Source: Cellulomonas sp. NS3 (GTDB lineage Bacteria > Actinomycetota > Actinomycetes > Actinomycetales > Cellulomonadaceae). From it: a stretch of DNA of 64,000 nt. Within the stretch, counting starts at the first letter, position 1, and every line of letters starts with the position of its first letter. The position numbers were made by a program, and so were the translations under genes. Shown piece after piece: positions 1 through 7,566 of this stretch. Under the pieces are notes generated by a model, which was not told the origin of the DNA, made no database searches, and saw only the letters and a program-made list of their open reading frames with translations. The stretch lies in NCBI RefSeq assembly GCF_024757985.1, contig NZ_CP103289.1, positions 1,426,001 through 1,490,000 of the forward strand, written 5' to 3'.

Positions 1-8
1 CGCGGGGC

Positions 9-251
9 TCAGAGCCTGGCGTGCAGGCAGTGCGTGCTCACGTTCTCCGTCGCCTCGTCGAGCAGCGCGCGCAGCGCGGCGTAGCGCGCCCGACGGGCGT
101 CGTCCCCGGGCTCGCGTGGACCGTGGCGCTCGACCGCGTGGTGCGCCTCGGACGTCGCACGGGCGAGCTCGAACCACGTCGCCCCGGCGTACGCCGCACG
201 GACCTCGCGCGTGACGTCGTCGGCCCTGAGGTCGTCCTCGGCTCCGGCCAT
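9..251 (-). CDS. hypothetical 80-aa soluble protein
   Basis: I do not recognise this protein. The frame stays open upstream to 488, but an ATG at 251 is preceded by a good GAGGAGG ribosome site, and residues encoded above it are Arg/Pro-rich shadow sequence, so 251 is the likely start. The 80-residue product is acidic and helical-looking in its first half (Asp/Glu/Ala/Arg mix, a WFELARAT segment near residue 27), has one His near 38, and ends with a His-Cys-Leu-His tail. No signal peptide, membrane segment or known motif is visible. It is divergent from the mannanase-like gene at 491, with about 240 bases between them. The stop is only 8 bases from the window edge, so its downstream partner is not visible. 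Confidence 0.5.
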   Translation of the reverse strand: MAGAEDDLRADDVTREVRAAYAGATWFELARATSEAHHAVERHGPREPGDDARRARYAALRALLDEATENVSTHCLHARL

Positions 252-398
252 CTCCCACCCCTCCTCGTGAGCTCCCAGCGTCTCCCCGACCTCCGACACG
301 GCCGCGGCGCCACGCCGGGTGGCGGCTGTGGGGCGGGGGGCTCCTGGAGAGGAGGAGTCGACGGCGTGCCGCGTGATGCACCCCGGCGGGAGCCCCGG

Positions 399-410
399 CG
401 AATCGATTCG
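399..410. promoter_or_regulatory. perfect 12-bp palindrome CGAATCGATTCG, LacI-type operator candidate
   Basis: This is a perfect palindrome with a central CG, the usual centre of LacI/GalR-family operators. It sits directly before a -10-like TAGCCT at 414-419 and about 80 bases before the mannanase-like start at 491. A repressor bound here would cover the -35/-10 spacer. That the site is a LacI-family operator for the glycosidase is an inference from position and symmetry. Confidence 0.45.
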
Positions 411-490
411 ACGTAGCCTGTGCTCGCGCGCGAGGGGCGGAGGCCCGCCCCGTCGGGCGCGGCGACGACGACTCGACGGGGAGTGCACGG

Positions 491-1444
491 ATGAAGCAGC
501 TCGACGGCTGGATCGCGGGGATGACGTGGGGCTGGGGCTCCCGGCGCGGGGAGTGGACCGGGCCCGAGGCGGAGCGCTCGATGTCCCTGATGGTCGAGCG
601 GCTCGGAGTGACCTGGACGGCGATCACGTTCTTCACGCTGCAGGACACCCCGCAGTCGACCGAGATCCGCTTCCGCGACGAGCCCACCGTGAGCGACGAC
701 GAGGTGCGTGCGGCGATCCGCGGCGCGCACGAGCGCGGGCTCCAGGTCGTGCTCAAGCCGGTCGTGAACTGCGCCGACGGCACGTGGCGCGCGCACATCA
801 ACTTCTTCGACCACGACGTGCCGTGCGAGCCGAAGTGGAGCGAGTGGTTCGCGAGCTACACCGCGTTCGTGGTGCACCACGCCCGCATCGCCCAGGAGGA
901 GGGCGCGGAGATGCTCTGCATCGGCTGCGAGATGGTGCAGACGGACCGGCGCGAGCGGGAGTGGCGCGAGCTCGTGCGCCAGGTGCGCGCCGTGTACTCC
1001 GGGCTCGTCACGTACAACTGCGACAAGTACCAGGAGGACCGCGTCACGTGGTGGGACGCGGTCGACGTGATCTCGTCGAGCGGCTACTACCCGGAGGACG
1101 ACTGGGAGAACCAGCTGGACCGCATCGAGCCCGTCGTGCGTGCGCACGGCAAGCCGTTCTTCTTCATGGAGGCCGGCTGCCCGAGCCGCACGGGGTCACC
1201 GGCGCTGCCCAACGACTGGGCGCTCCCCGGGGAGCCGAGCGAGGCCGCGCAGCGCGCGTGGTACGAGGCCGCGTTCGCCGCGACCGGACCCCGCGACTGG
1301 GTCGAGGGCTTCATGCTGTGGGACTGGCCCGCGCGCCTGTACGACGAGGCGGACGCGGCCGGCAACGACGACTACTGCATGTTCGGCAAGCAGGCCGAGC
1401 GCACGGTCCGGGAGCACTACGCGGCCCAGGTCCGCCGGGGCTGA
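491..1444 (+). CDS. GH113-like beta-mannanase/glycoside hydrolase
   Basis: The 317-residue protein looks like a single (beta/alpha)8 glycoside hydrolase of the GH113 type, a family known for beta-1,4-mannanases. Two Glu residues sit in classic clan-A contexts: E147 in IGCEM (candidate acid/base) and E227 in FMEAG (candidate nucleophile). The 80-residue spacing matches, as I recall it, the GH113 enzyme of Alicyclobacillus (E151/E231). Aromatic residues expected in a sugar cleft surround both (WWD near 188, WDWPARLYD near 280). There is no signal peptide or binding module, so it should act in the cytoplasm on imported oligosaccharides. ATG 491 is supported by a GGGAG site. The gene is monocistronic and follows a LacI-type palindrome. 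Exact substrate is not provable from sequence; GH5-like activity is the alternative. Confidence 0.75.
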   Translation: MKQLDGWIAGMTWGWGSRRGEWTGPEAERSMSLMVERLGVTWTAITFFTLQDTPQSTEIRFRDEPTVSDDEVRAAIRGAHERGLQVVLKPVVNCADGTWRAHINFFDHDVPCEPKWSEWFASYTAFVVHHARIAQEEGAEMLCIGCEMVQTDRREREWRELVRQVRAVYSGLVTYNCDKYQEDRVTWWDAVDVISSSGYYPEDDWENQLDRIEPVVRAHGKPFFFMEAGCPSRTGSPALPNDWALPGEPSEAAQRAWYEAAFAATGPRDWVEGFMLWDWPARLYDEADAAGNDDYCMFGKQAERTVREHYAAQVRRG

Positions 1445-1449
1445 CGGCG

Positions 1450-2520
1450 TCAGAGCGCGTGCGCTGCGACGAGCGCCTCGGCCGCCCGCTCGACGTCCGC
1501 CTCCGAGCACCACACGTGGAACGCGAGGCGCACCCCGCCCCCACGGCCCGCCGCGCGCACCCCGTGCTCGGCGAGGCGGGCGCGCAGCGACCCGGTCGCG
1601 TCGGGCAGCACGACGATCGCGCTCCCGGTGGGCCGCAGGCCGAGCCGCGCGCGCAGGGTGTCGGCGAGCCGGGCGTCGTGCGCGCGGACCTCGCGGGGGT
1701 CGACGGCGGCGAGCAGCTCCAGCGCGGGCGCGAGGCCGACCCAGCACAGCCACGCGGGGGAGACGTCGAACCGTCGGGCGTCGGGGGCCAGCGTCATGTC
1801 CGGGCCGTACACCGAGGCCCACACGTCGGCGCCCGCGTACCAGCCGGCGTGCAGCGGGCGGAGCGTCGCGGCGACGTCGGGCCGGACGGTCAGGAACGCG
1901 GCGCCGCGCGGGCCGCACAGCCACTTGTAGGCCGAGCACACCGTCACGTCGAACCGGGACGCGTCGACCGGGAACCAGCCCGCCGCCTGCGTCGTGTCGC
2001 ACAGCGTGCGGGCCCCGACCGCGGCCGCCGCGGCGCACACCGCGTCCGCGTCGGCGACCCGGCCGTCGCGCGACTGCACGAGCGAGAAGGCGACGAGGTC
2101 CGTGCCGGGGCGCACCTCGTCGGCGAGCCGGTCGAGCGGCACGTGCCGCACGCGGACGCCGCGGTCCGCGTGCGCGAGGAACGGGAAGACGACCGAGGTG
2201 AAGTCCCCGTCGACGACCACGACCTCGGCGCCGTCCGGGAGCCCCGCGGCGACGACCCCGACGAGGGAGGACGCCTGCGAGCCGACGGCGACGTGCTCGA
2301 CCGGGACGCCGACCAGCCGTGCGTAGGCCGCGCGGGAGCGGCGCACCGCCGCGTCGTAGGCGGCGGCGTCGGCCCGGCCGGACTGCCAGGCGTCGAGCGC
2401 CTCGCGCAGCGCGTCCGCCGAGGCGCGGGGCGGCAGGCCGAGCGTCGCGGCGTCGAGATAGCCGTCGACGGGACTGAAGGCGGCTCGCAGGTCGGTCACG
2501 GGTGTCGTGGTGAGCGGCAT
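1450..2520 (-). CDS. aminotransferase class V-fold PLP enzyme
   Basis: This 356-residue protein is a fold-type I PLP enzyme of the class V (cysteine desulfurase/kynureninase-like) superfamily. The Schiff-base lysine is K199 in SAYKW, preceded by the ring-stacking aspartate in CDTTQAA (D175, Q178). The start at 2520 is chosen because a GACGAT hexamer lies exactly 6 bases before it, as in other leaderless genes here; an upstream in-frame ATG near 2577 would overlap the operator shared with the divergent LysR gene. The catalytic Cys loop of true cysteine desulfurases is not evident, so a deaminase, lyase or aminotransferase role is more likely. The divergent LysR gene at 2613 probably controls it. 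Substrate unknown. Confidence 0.75.
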   Translation of the reverse strand: MPLTTTPVTDLRAAFSPVDGYLDAATLGLPPRASADALREALDAWQSGRADAAAYDAAVRRSRAAYARLVGVPVEHVAVGSQASSLVGVVAAGLPDGAEVVVVDGDFTSVVFPFLAHADRGVRVRHVPLDRLADEVRPGTDLVAFSLVQSRDGRVADADAVCAAAAAVGARTLCDTTQAAGWFPVDASRFDVTVCSAYKWLCGPRGAAFLTVRPDVAATLRPLHAGWYAGADVWASVYGPDMTLAPDARRFDVSPAWLCWVGLAPALELLAAVDPREVRAHDARLADTLRARLGLRPTGSAIVVLPDATGSLRARLAEHGVRAAGRGGGVRLAFHVWCSEADVERAAEALVAAHAL

Positions 2521-2575
2521 CCCCTGATCGTCGTCCGCAGGCCGGGCATCACACAACGGCAGGATGACGGGGCTG

Positions 2576-2596
2576 TCCATCACGCCAGGTGATGGA
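2576..2596. promoter_or_regulatory. LysR-type operator (8-bp inverted repeat, T-N11-A)
   Basis: Perfect 8-base arms TCCATCAC and GTGATGGA flank a 5-base centre. The core fits the T-N11-A LysR box. It lies between the two divergent starts (2520 and 2613) and ends five bases before the lysR -10 hexamer TAGCGT (2601-2606). This position fits autorepression plus activation of the aminotransferase gene. Confidence 0.65.
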
Positions 2597-2600
2597 TCGG

Positions 2601-2606
2601 TAGCGT
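2601..2606 (+). promoter_or_regulatory. -10 hexamer TAGCGT of the lysR gene
   Basis: The hexamer ends 6 bases before the ATG at 2613, so transcription should begin at or next to the start codon. The 15-mer TAGCGTGGGGCCATG is identical to the one at the start of the HIT gene near 38302. It supports ATG 2613 as a leaderless start. Confidence 0.5.
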
Positions 2607-2612
2607 GGGGCC

Positions 2613-3782
2613 ATGAGCGAGCACCGCCACGCCCGCCGGCCGGGCCGGTCGGCCGCGCCCGCACCGACTCCCCTGCCCGCACCGACGCCCGAGCCGGCAC
2701 CGACGCCCCGGCCGGGAGCGTCACCCGCGTCACGAGAGTCGCCCGGGTCCGGACCGACGCCCGCGCCCGCCCCGGAACCCATGCCCGCTGCCGTCCCGGC
2801 ACCCGCCCCGACGCTCGACGCGCGGGCGCTCGACGTGCAGGCGCTGCGGCTCATGCGCGCGATCGCCGACCACGGGACCCTCACGGCGGCGGCCGCGGCG
2901 ATCGGGTCCAGCCAGCCGGCGGTCAGCCAGCACGTGCGCCGTCTCGAGCGCCGGCTCGGGACCGCGCTGCTCGAGCGCGCCGGTCGTGGCGTGCGGCTCA
3001 CGGAGGCCGGCCGGGTGCTCGCGCACCACGGGGCCACCGTGACCGCCGCCGTCGGGGCGGCCGCCGCGGAGGTGCTGTCGCTCACGACCCTGCGCTCGGG
3101 GCGCGTCCGGCTCGTGGCGTTCCCGTCCGCGTCCGCGACGATCGTGCCCCGCGCCCTTGCCGGGCTGCGCGAGCGGCACCCGGGCCTCGCGGTGACCCTC
3201 GACGAGGCGGAGCCGCCGCAGGCGCTCGAGGCGCTGCGCACCGCGGCGTGCGACGTCGCGCTCGTCTTCGCGTACCCGGGGGTGCCGACGCCCGGGGGAG
3301 ACCTCGACGGTCTGGTCGCCCGGCACCTGGTCGACGACGGCACGGTCGTCGCCCTGCCCGAGGGGCACCCGGCGGCGCTCGCCGAGGACGGGCTCGACCT
3401 CGCCGACCTCGCCGACGACGTGTGGATCGCGGGCTGCCCGCGGTGCCGCGGCCACCTGCTCGCCGCCGGTCGGGCCCGCGGGTTCACGCCCCGCATCGCG
3501 TACGCGACCGACGACTACGTCGCCGTGCTCGGCCTCGTCGCTGCCGGGCTCGGCGTCGCGATGCTCCCGGGCCTCGTCCTGCCGACGGCGCTGCGCACGC
3601 CCGGGGTCGTGGTGCGCCCGGCCGCCGGGACGGCCGACCGCGTGGTGCACGCGGTCACGACGCCGGACCTGCTGCGCGTCCCGGCGGTCGCGGTGACGCT
3701 CGACGCGCTCGCGGACGCCGCCGGCACGCTGCCCGGCCTCCCGGGCCACCGACCCGGCCCGCCCCCGGGCCCCCGCACGTGA
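2613..3782 (+). CDS. LysR-family transcriptional regulator
   Basis: The 389-residue protein has an N-terminal winged HTH (about 70-130, with the recognition segment SSQPAVSQHVRRLERRLG) followed by a type 2 periplasmic-binding-like effector domain (about 155-370). It is longer than the usual 300 residues because of a Pro/Ala/Thr-rich, low-complexity tail of about 65 residues before the HTH. The tail is kept because a TAGCGT hexamer sits 6 bases before ATG 2613; an internal ATG at codon 57 is the alternative start. It is divergent from the class V aminotransferase-like gene and shares with it a palindromic LysR box, so that gene is the likely target. Its co-inducer is unknown. A CPRCRG segment near 278 is an unusual pair of cysteines in the effector domain. 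Confidence 0.85.
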   Translation: MSEHRHARRPGRSAAPAPTPLPAPTPEPAPTPRPGASPASRESPGSGPTPAPAPEPMPAAVPAPAPTLDARALDVQALRLMRAIADHGTLTAAAAAIGSSQPAVSQHVRRLERRLGTALLERAGRGVRLTEAGRVLAHHGATVTAAVGAAAAEVLSLTTLRSGRVRLVAFPSASATIVPRALAGLRERHPGLAVTLDEAEPPQALEALRTAACDVALVFAYPGVPTPGGDLDGLVARHLVDDGTVVALPEGHPAALAEDGLDLADLADDVWIAGCPRCRGHLLAAGRARGFTPRIAYATDDYVAVLGLVAAGLGVAMLPGLVLPTALRTPGVVVRPAAGTADRVVHAVTTPDLLRVPAVAVTLDALADAAGTLPGLPGHRPGPPPGPRT

Positions 3783-3810
3783 GGACGGGCGGGCGCCCGG
3801 CGTGCCGGCC

Positions 3811-5550
3811 TCAGCCCTCCGCGACCGCGTCGATCGTGCTGAGCTCGCGCTCGAGGTCGTCGAGCCCGAGCGAGCCGAGCGAGAGCGCCGCGGTGTGCCA
3901 GGCGCGCAGGTCGAAGCGCCCGCCCTGGGCCTCCGCGCGCGCCCGTGCCGCAGCCCGGCCCGCGAGCCACGCGCGCTCGCCGAGCTTGTAGCTGATCGCC
4001 TGACCCGGCCAGCCGAGGTACCGGACGATCTCGCTGCGCACGAACTCGGCGGGCGAGCCGCTCCGTGCGGCGAAGAACTCCTCGCCGAGCTCCGCGGTCC
4101 ACCGCTCCCCGGGGTGGAAGCCCGACGCGTCGGGGATCCGCAGCCCGAGGTGCATGCCGATGTCGATGACCACGCGCACCGCGCGCATCCGCTGGCCGTC
4201 GAGGTACCCGAGGCGCGCGCCGGGGTCGGTGAGGTACCCGAGCTCGTCCATGAGGCGCTCCGCGTACAGGGCCCAGCCCTCCGTGGTGGCGGACACGGAC
4301 CCGACGCTGACCTGGAAGCGCGAGAGCTCGGCGGCCCGGTGCGCCCACTGGCCCAGCTGGAGGTGGTGGCCCGGGACGCCCTCGTGGTACCAGGTGCTGA
4401 TGAGGTCCCACGTGGGGAAGCGCGTGCGCCCGAGGGTCGGGAGCCAGGTGCGTCCGGGGCGGCTGAAGTCGAGCGACGGGCGCGTGTAGTACGGCGCGGC
4501 CGCGGCGCCCGGGGGAGCGATCATCGCCTCGACGCGGCGCACGGGCCCGGAGACGTCGACCGCGGTCCCGTCGAGCCCGGCGATCGCCGTGTCCATCATG
4601 GCCTGGAGCCACGCGCGCACCTCCTCGACGCCCTCGACCGCGTCGCCGTGCACGTCGAGGTGGGCGAACGCCTCCGCGGGCGTCGCGCCGGGCAGCACGC
4701 GGTCGGCCTCGCGCACCATCTCGGCCTCGATGCGGGCGAGCTCCTCCCAGCCCCACGCGTACGCCTCGTCGGGGTCGAGGGTCGCGCCGATGCTGGAGCG
4801 TGCGGCGACGAGGTAGGCCTCGCGCCCGACCCCGTCCGGCGTGCCCTGCACCGCGGGCAGGTAGGTGCCGGCGATCCAGTCGCGCAGCTCGGCGACCGCG
4901 GTCGCGGCGGCGTCGGCGCCCGCGTCGAGCTCGGTGCGCAGCGCGTCGGGGCCCGGTGCGACGAAGCCCGCGTGCCAGCCCGGGGTGTCGCCGTCGCGGA
5001 GCCACGCACCGAGCTGGTCGACGATCGCGGCGGCCTGCCGCGGTGCGCTGCGGCGGCCCTCCGCGAGGCCGGCCTCGAGCGTGCGGCGGTACGAGGCGGC
5101 CGACTCGGGGACGGCGGCCAGCCGGCGTGCGACGACGGCCCAGTCGTCGTCGGTCGCCGTCGGCATGAGGAGGAAGATCGACTGCAGCACCTGCACGGGC
5201 GAGCCGATGGGGCGCAGCGACGCGAGGTCGGCGCCGGTCTCGTGCACCGCGAGCTGCGCCTCCAGGCGTTCGCGCAGGAGCGTCGCGCACCGGCGGTCGT
5301 CGTCGTCGAGGACGCGGGCGCCGTCGAGCTCGGCGAGCGCGGCGCGGGCGGCCCGGGCCTCGGTGGCGAGGCCGTCGGGCGACAGGTCCGGCATGCGGTC
5401 GTCGCTGGGGCGGATGCCCAGCGCGGTCGCGACGCGCGGGTCGAGGTCGGCGAGCGTCTCGACCCACCGGTCGGCGACCTCGCGCGCGGTCGGCACGTCG
5501 GTCGGCGTGGCGGTGGCGGTCGGGGGCATGGTGGCGTCGTCGGGGGTCAC
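3811..5550 (-). CDS. DUF885 family protein (putative metallopeptidase)
   Basis: The 579-residue protein is a full-length DUF885 member. Its hallmark HEGVPGHH lies at H389-H396 (preceded by WY and followed by LQLGQ), a His/Glu arrangement expected to bind zinc as in gluzincin-like peptidases. A second conserved Glu-rich region, TTEGWALYAERLMDELG, follows about 30 residues later and would supply another ligand. There is no signal peptide, so it is probably cytosolic. GTG 5550 is the start because TAGCGT lies 6 bases upstream on the minus strand. It is convergent with lysR (28-base gap) and divergent from the monooxygenase at 5647. Family members are described as uncharacterised or putative peptidases; no substrate can be assigned. 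Confidence 0.85.
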   Translation of the reverse strand: MTPDDATMPPTATATPTDVPTAREVADRWVETLADLDPRVATALGIRPSDDRMPDLSPDGLATEARAARAALAELDGARVLDDDDRRCATLLRERLEAQLAVHETGADLASLRPIGSPVQVLQSIFLLMPTATDDDWAVVARRLAAVPESAASYRRTLEAGLAEGRRSAPRQAAAIVDQLGAWLRDGDTPGWHAGFVAPGPDALRTELDAGADAAATAVAELRDWIAGTYLPAVQGTPDGVGREAYLVAARSSIGATLDPDEAYAWGWEELARIEAEMVREADRVLPGATPAEAFAHLDVHGDAVEGVEEVRAWLQAMMDTAIAGLDGTAVDVSGPVRRVEAMIAPPGAAAAPYYTRPSLDFSRPGRTWLPTLGRTRFPTWDLISTWYHEGVPGHHLQLGQWAHRAAELSRFQVSVGSVSATTEGWALYAERLMDELGYLTDPGARLGYLDGQRMRAVRVVIDIGMHLGLRIPDASGFHPGERWTAELGEEFFAARSGSPAEFVRSEIVRYLGWPGQAISYKLGERAWLAGRAAARARAEAQGGRFDLRAWHTAALSLGSLGLDDLERELSTIDAVAEG

Positions 5551-5556
5551 CCCGCC

Positions 5557-5562
5557 ACGCTA
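5557..5562 (-). promoter_or_regulatory. -10 hexamer TAGCGT of the DUF885 gene
   Basis: On the minus strand TAGCGT is followed by GGCGGG and then the GTG start at 5550. The 6-base spacing is that of a leaderless transcript and fixes the start codon. Confidence 0.45.
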
Positions 5563-5610
5563 GACGAGCGGAATAGGTGCCGAGGGGTTGGCGTTGGAGC
5601 GGCCAGATGG

Positions 5611-5625
5611 TTGAATGTTAAACAA
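5611..5625. promoter_or_regulatory. AT-rich dyad before the monooxygenase gene
   Basis: TTGAATGTTAAACAA is one of very few AT-rich stretches in the window. It contains the perfect 9-bp dyad TGTT-A-AACA and an outer TTG/CAA symmetry. It sits 22 bases before ATG 5647, where a -10 region or repressor site is expected. A MarR/TetR-type operator is a reasonable guess; no regulator gene is adjacent. Confidence 0.4.
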
Positions 5626-5646
5626 GACGACCAGAGGGAGCACGCC

Positions 5647-6798
5647 ATGCAGTTCGGGATCTTCACCGTCGGCGACGTCACGACCGACCCCACGACCGGT
5701 CGCACGCCGACCGAGGCCGAGCGCATCCAGGCGATGGTGACGATCGCGCGGCACGCCGAGGAGGTCGGGCTCGACGTCTTCGCGACCGGCGAGCACCACA
5801 ACCCGCCGTTCGTCCCCTCGTCGCCCACCACGATGCTCGGCTACATCGCCGCGAAGACCGAGCGGCTGCTCCTGTCGACCTCGACGACGCTCATCACCAC
5901 GAACGACCCGGTGAAGATCGCCGAGGACTACGCGATGCTCCAGCACCTCGCGGACGGCCGCGTCGACCTCATGATGGGCCGCGGCAACACCGGCCCCGTC
6001 TACCCGTGGTTCGGGCAGGACATCCGCAACGGGATCAGCCTCGCGATCGAGAACTACGCGCTGCTGCACCGGCTGTGGCGCGAGGACGTCGTGAGCTGGG
6101 AGGGCAAGTTCCGCACCCCGCTGCAGTCGTTCACCTCGACGCCCCGCCCGCTCGACGGCGTCCCGCCGTTCGTGTGGCACGGCTCGATCCGCAGCCCCGA
6201 GATCGCCGAGCAGGCGGCCTACTACGGCGACGGCTTCTTCCACAACAACATCTTCTGGCCCATCGAGCACACCCAGCAGATGGTCGACCTCTACCGTCGC
6301 CGGTTCGAGCACTACGGCCACGGCAGCGCCGACCAGGCGATCGTCGGCCTCGGCGGACAGGTGTTCATGCGGGCGAACAGCCAGGACGCGAAGCGCGAGT
6401 TCCGGCCGTACTTCGACAACGCCCCGGTGTACGGGCACGGGCCGTCGATGGAGGACTTCACCGCGCAGACGCCGCTCACGGTCGGCAGCCCGCAGGAGGT
6501 CATCGACCGGTACGCCACGATGCGCGAGCACGTCGGGGACTACCAGCGCCAGCTGTTCCTCATGGACCACGCGGGGCTCCCGCTCACGACCGTCCTCGAG
6601 CAGCTCGACCTGCTCGGCGGCGAGGTCGTCCCGGTGCTCCGCAAGGAGCTCGCAGTCGGCCGCCCGGCGCACGTGCCCGACGCCCCGACGCACGCCTCGC
6701 TCGTCGCGAAGGCCGGCGGCGCGCAGGAGGCGACCGTCTACGCCGCGGGCGACGACGTCACGGGCGCCTCGCCCGAGGTCGCGACGGTGACCCGATGA
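5647..6798 (+). CDS. luciferase-like FMN-dependent monooxygenase, CE1758-type
   Basis: The 383-residue protein is a bacterial-luciferase-fold (LLM class) flavin monooxygenase. Visible family marks are the GEHHNPP segment near residue 45, the STTLITTNDPVKIAEDYAMLQHL region near 85 and a GRGNTGPVYPW loop near 112. It uses reduced FMN supplied by a partner reductase, and the next gene is such a reductase, overlapping by 4 bases (ATGA). This pairing is characteristic of the CE1758/CE1759 families described from Corynebacterium; their substrate is not known. The start has a GAGGGA site 8-10 bases upstream. The last 35 residues (Ala/Val/Thr-rich) look like a flexible tail. The AT-rich dyad at 5611 suggests regulated expression. 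Confidence 0.8.
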   Translation: MQFGIFTVGDVTTDPTTGRTPTEAERIQAMVTIARHAEEVGLDVFATGEHHNPPFVPSSPTTMLGYIAAKTERLLLSTSTTLITTNDPVKIAEDYAMLQHLADGRVDLMMGRGNTGPVYPWFGQDIRNGISLAIENYALLHRLWREDVVSWEGKFRTPLQSFTSTPRPLDGVPPFVWHGSIRSPEIAEQAAYYGDGFFHNNIFWPIEHTQQMVDLYRRRFEHYGHGSADQAIVGLGGQVFMRANSQDAKREFRPYFDNAPVYGHGPSMEDFTAQTPLTVGSPQEVIDRYATMREHVGDYQRQLFLMDHAGLPLTTVLEQLDLLGGEVVPVLRKELAVGRPAHVPDAPTHASLVAKAGGAQEATVYAAGDDVTGASPEVATVTR

Positions 6799-7442
6799 CC
6801 GGGCGCGCCCCCGACCGCCGGACCCTCGCGGTCGTCTCCGCGGGCCTGCGCCAGCCGTCCTCGACGCGCCTGCTCGCCGACCGCCTCACCGAGGCCACGG
6901 TCAACGCCCTCGGCCAGAAGGGTCTCGACGTCGACGTGCACGTGATCGAGCTGCGCGAGCTCGCGCACCCGCTGACCGACGCCCTGCTCACCGGCTTCTC
7001 GAGCGGCCCCCTGCGCGAGGCGATCGAGACCGTGACGCGCGCCGACGGCGTCGTCGCGGTCACGCCGATCTTCAGCGGCTCCTACAACGGGATGTTCAAG
7101 AACTTCGTGGACGTCCTGGAGCAGGGCGCGCTCGCGGGCACCCCGGTGCTGCTCGGCGCGACCGCCGGCACGGCGCGGCACTCGCTCGCGCTCGAGCACG
7201 AGCTCCGGCCGCTGTTCTCCTACCTGCGCTCCGTCGTCGTCCCGACCGGCGTCTTCGCCGCGACCGACGACTTCGGCGCGGTCGAGGGGGCGGCCGGTTC
7301 CGACGACGTCGCCCCGCTCGTCGTCCGGGTCGACCGCGCGGGCCGCGAGCTCGCCGACCTCGTCGCCGCGCGCACCCCGCGCGAGGTGCACGACCCGTTC
7401 GCGAGCCCGACGTCGTTCGAGGACCTGCTCGCCGGACGGTGA
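6795..7442 (+). CDS. NADPH-dependent FMN reductase, CE1759-type
   Basis: The 215-residue protein is a flavodoxin-fold NAD(P)H:FMN reductase. An N-terminal SAGLRQPSSTRLLADRL phosphate-binding loop (about 15-31) and the TPIFSGSYNGMFKNFVDVL segment (about 93-111) are typical of the family, and GATAGTARHSL follows near 125. It should reduce FMN in the cytosol for the upstream monooxygenase, with which it is translationally coupled (4-base overlap). Two strong hairpins downstream end the unit before the convergent mqo gene. Confidence 0.82.
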   Translation: MTGRAPDRRTLAVVSAGLRQPSSTRLLADRLTEATVNALGQKGLDVDVHVIELRELAHPLTDALLTGFSSGPLREAIETVTRADGVVAVTPIFSGSYNGMFKNFVDVLEQGALAGTPVLLGATAGTARHSLALEHELRPLFSYLRSVVVPTGVFAATDDFGAVEGAAGSDDVAPLVVRVDRAGRELADLVAARTPREVHDPFASPTSFEDLLAGR

Positions 7443-7452
7443 GGCTCTCGCC

Positions 7453-7487
7453 CCACCGGCCCGAGGACGTGCTCCCTGGGCCGGTGG
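7453..7487. terminator. hairpin, 10-bp perfect stem
   Basis: CCACCGGCCC (7453-7462) pairs with GGGCCGGTGG (7478-7487) across a 15-base loop, just after the FMN reductase stop. No U-tract is visible, as is common in high-GC actinobacteria. Confidence 0.55.
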
Positions 7488-7505
7488 ACGCACGCGCCGT
7501 GCACG

Positions 7506-7548
7506 ACGACGCCCGCCCCTCCGGCGAGACCGGGGGAGCGGGCGTCGT
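7506..7548. terminator. second hairpin between convergent genes
   Basis: ACGACGCCCGC (7506-7516) pairs perfectly with GCGGGCGTCGT (7538-7548). Its place between the convergent reductase and mqo genes suggests a bidirectional terminator. Confidence 0.6.
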
Positions 7549-7566
7549 GGCGTGTGCGGGTGCGGC

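Noticed and set aside
319-2592. A 757-codon plus-strand frame over the mannanase and aminotransferase genes
   Set aside because: Composition is that of an out-of-frame translation, and both overlapped genes have clear family motifs.
3802-6798. A 998-codon frame that appears to fuse a long leader to the luciferase-like monooxygenase
   Set aside because: The first two thirds are antisense to the DUF885 gene. A ribosome site and a true family start place the beginning at 5647.
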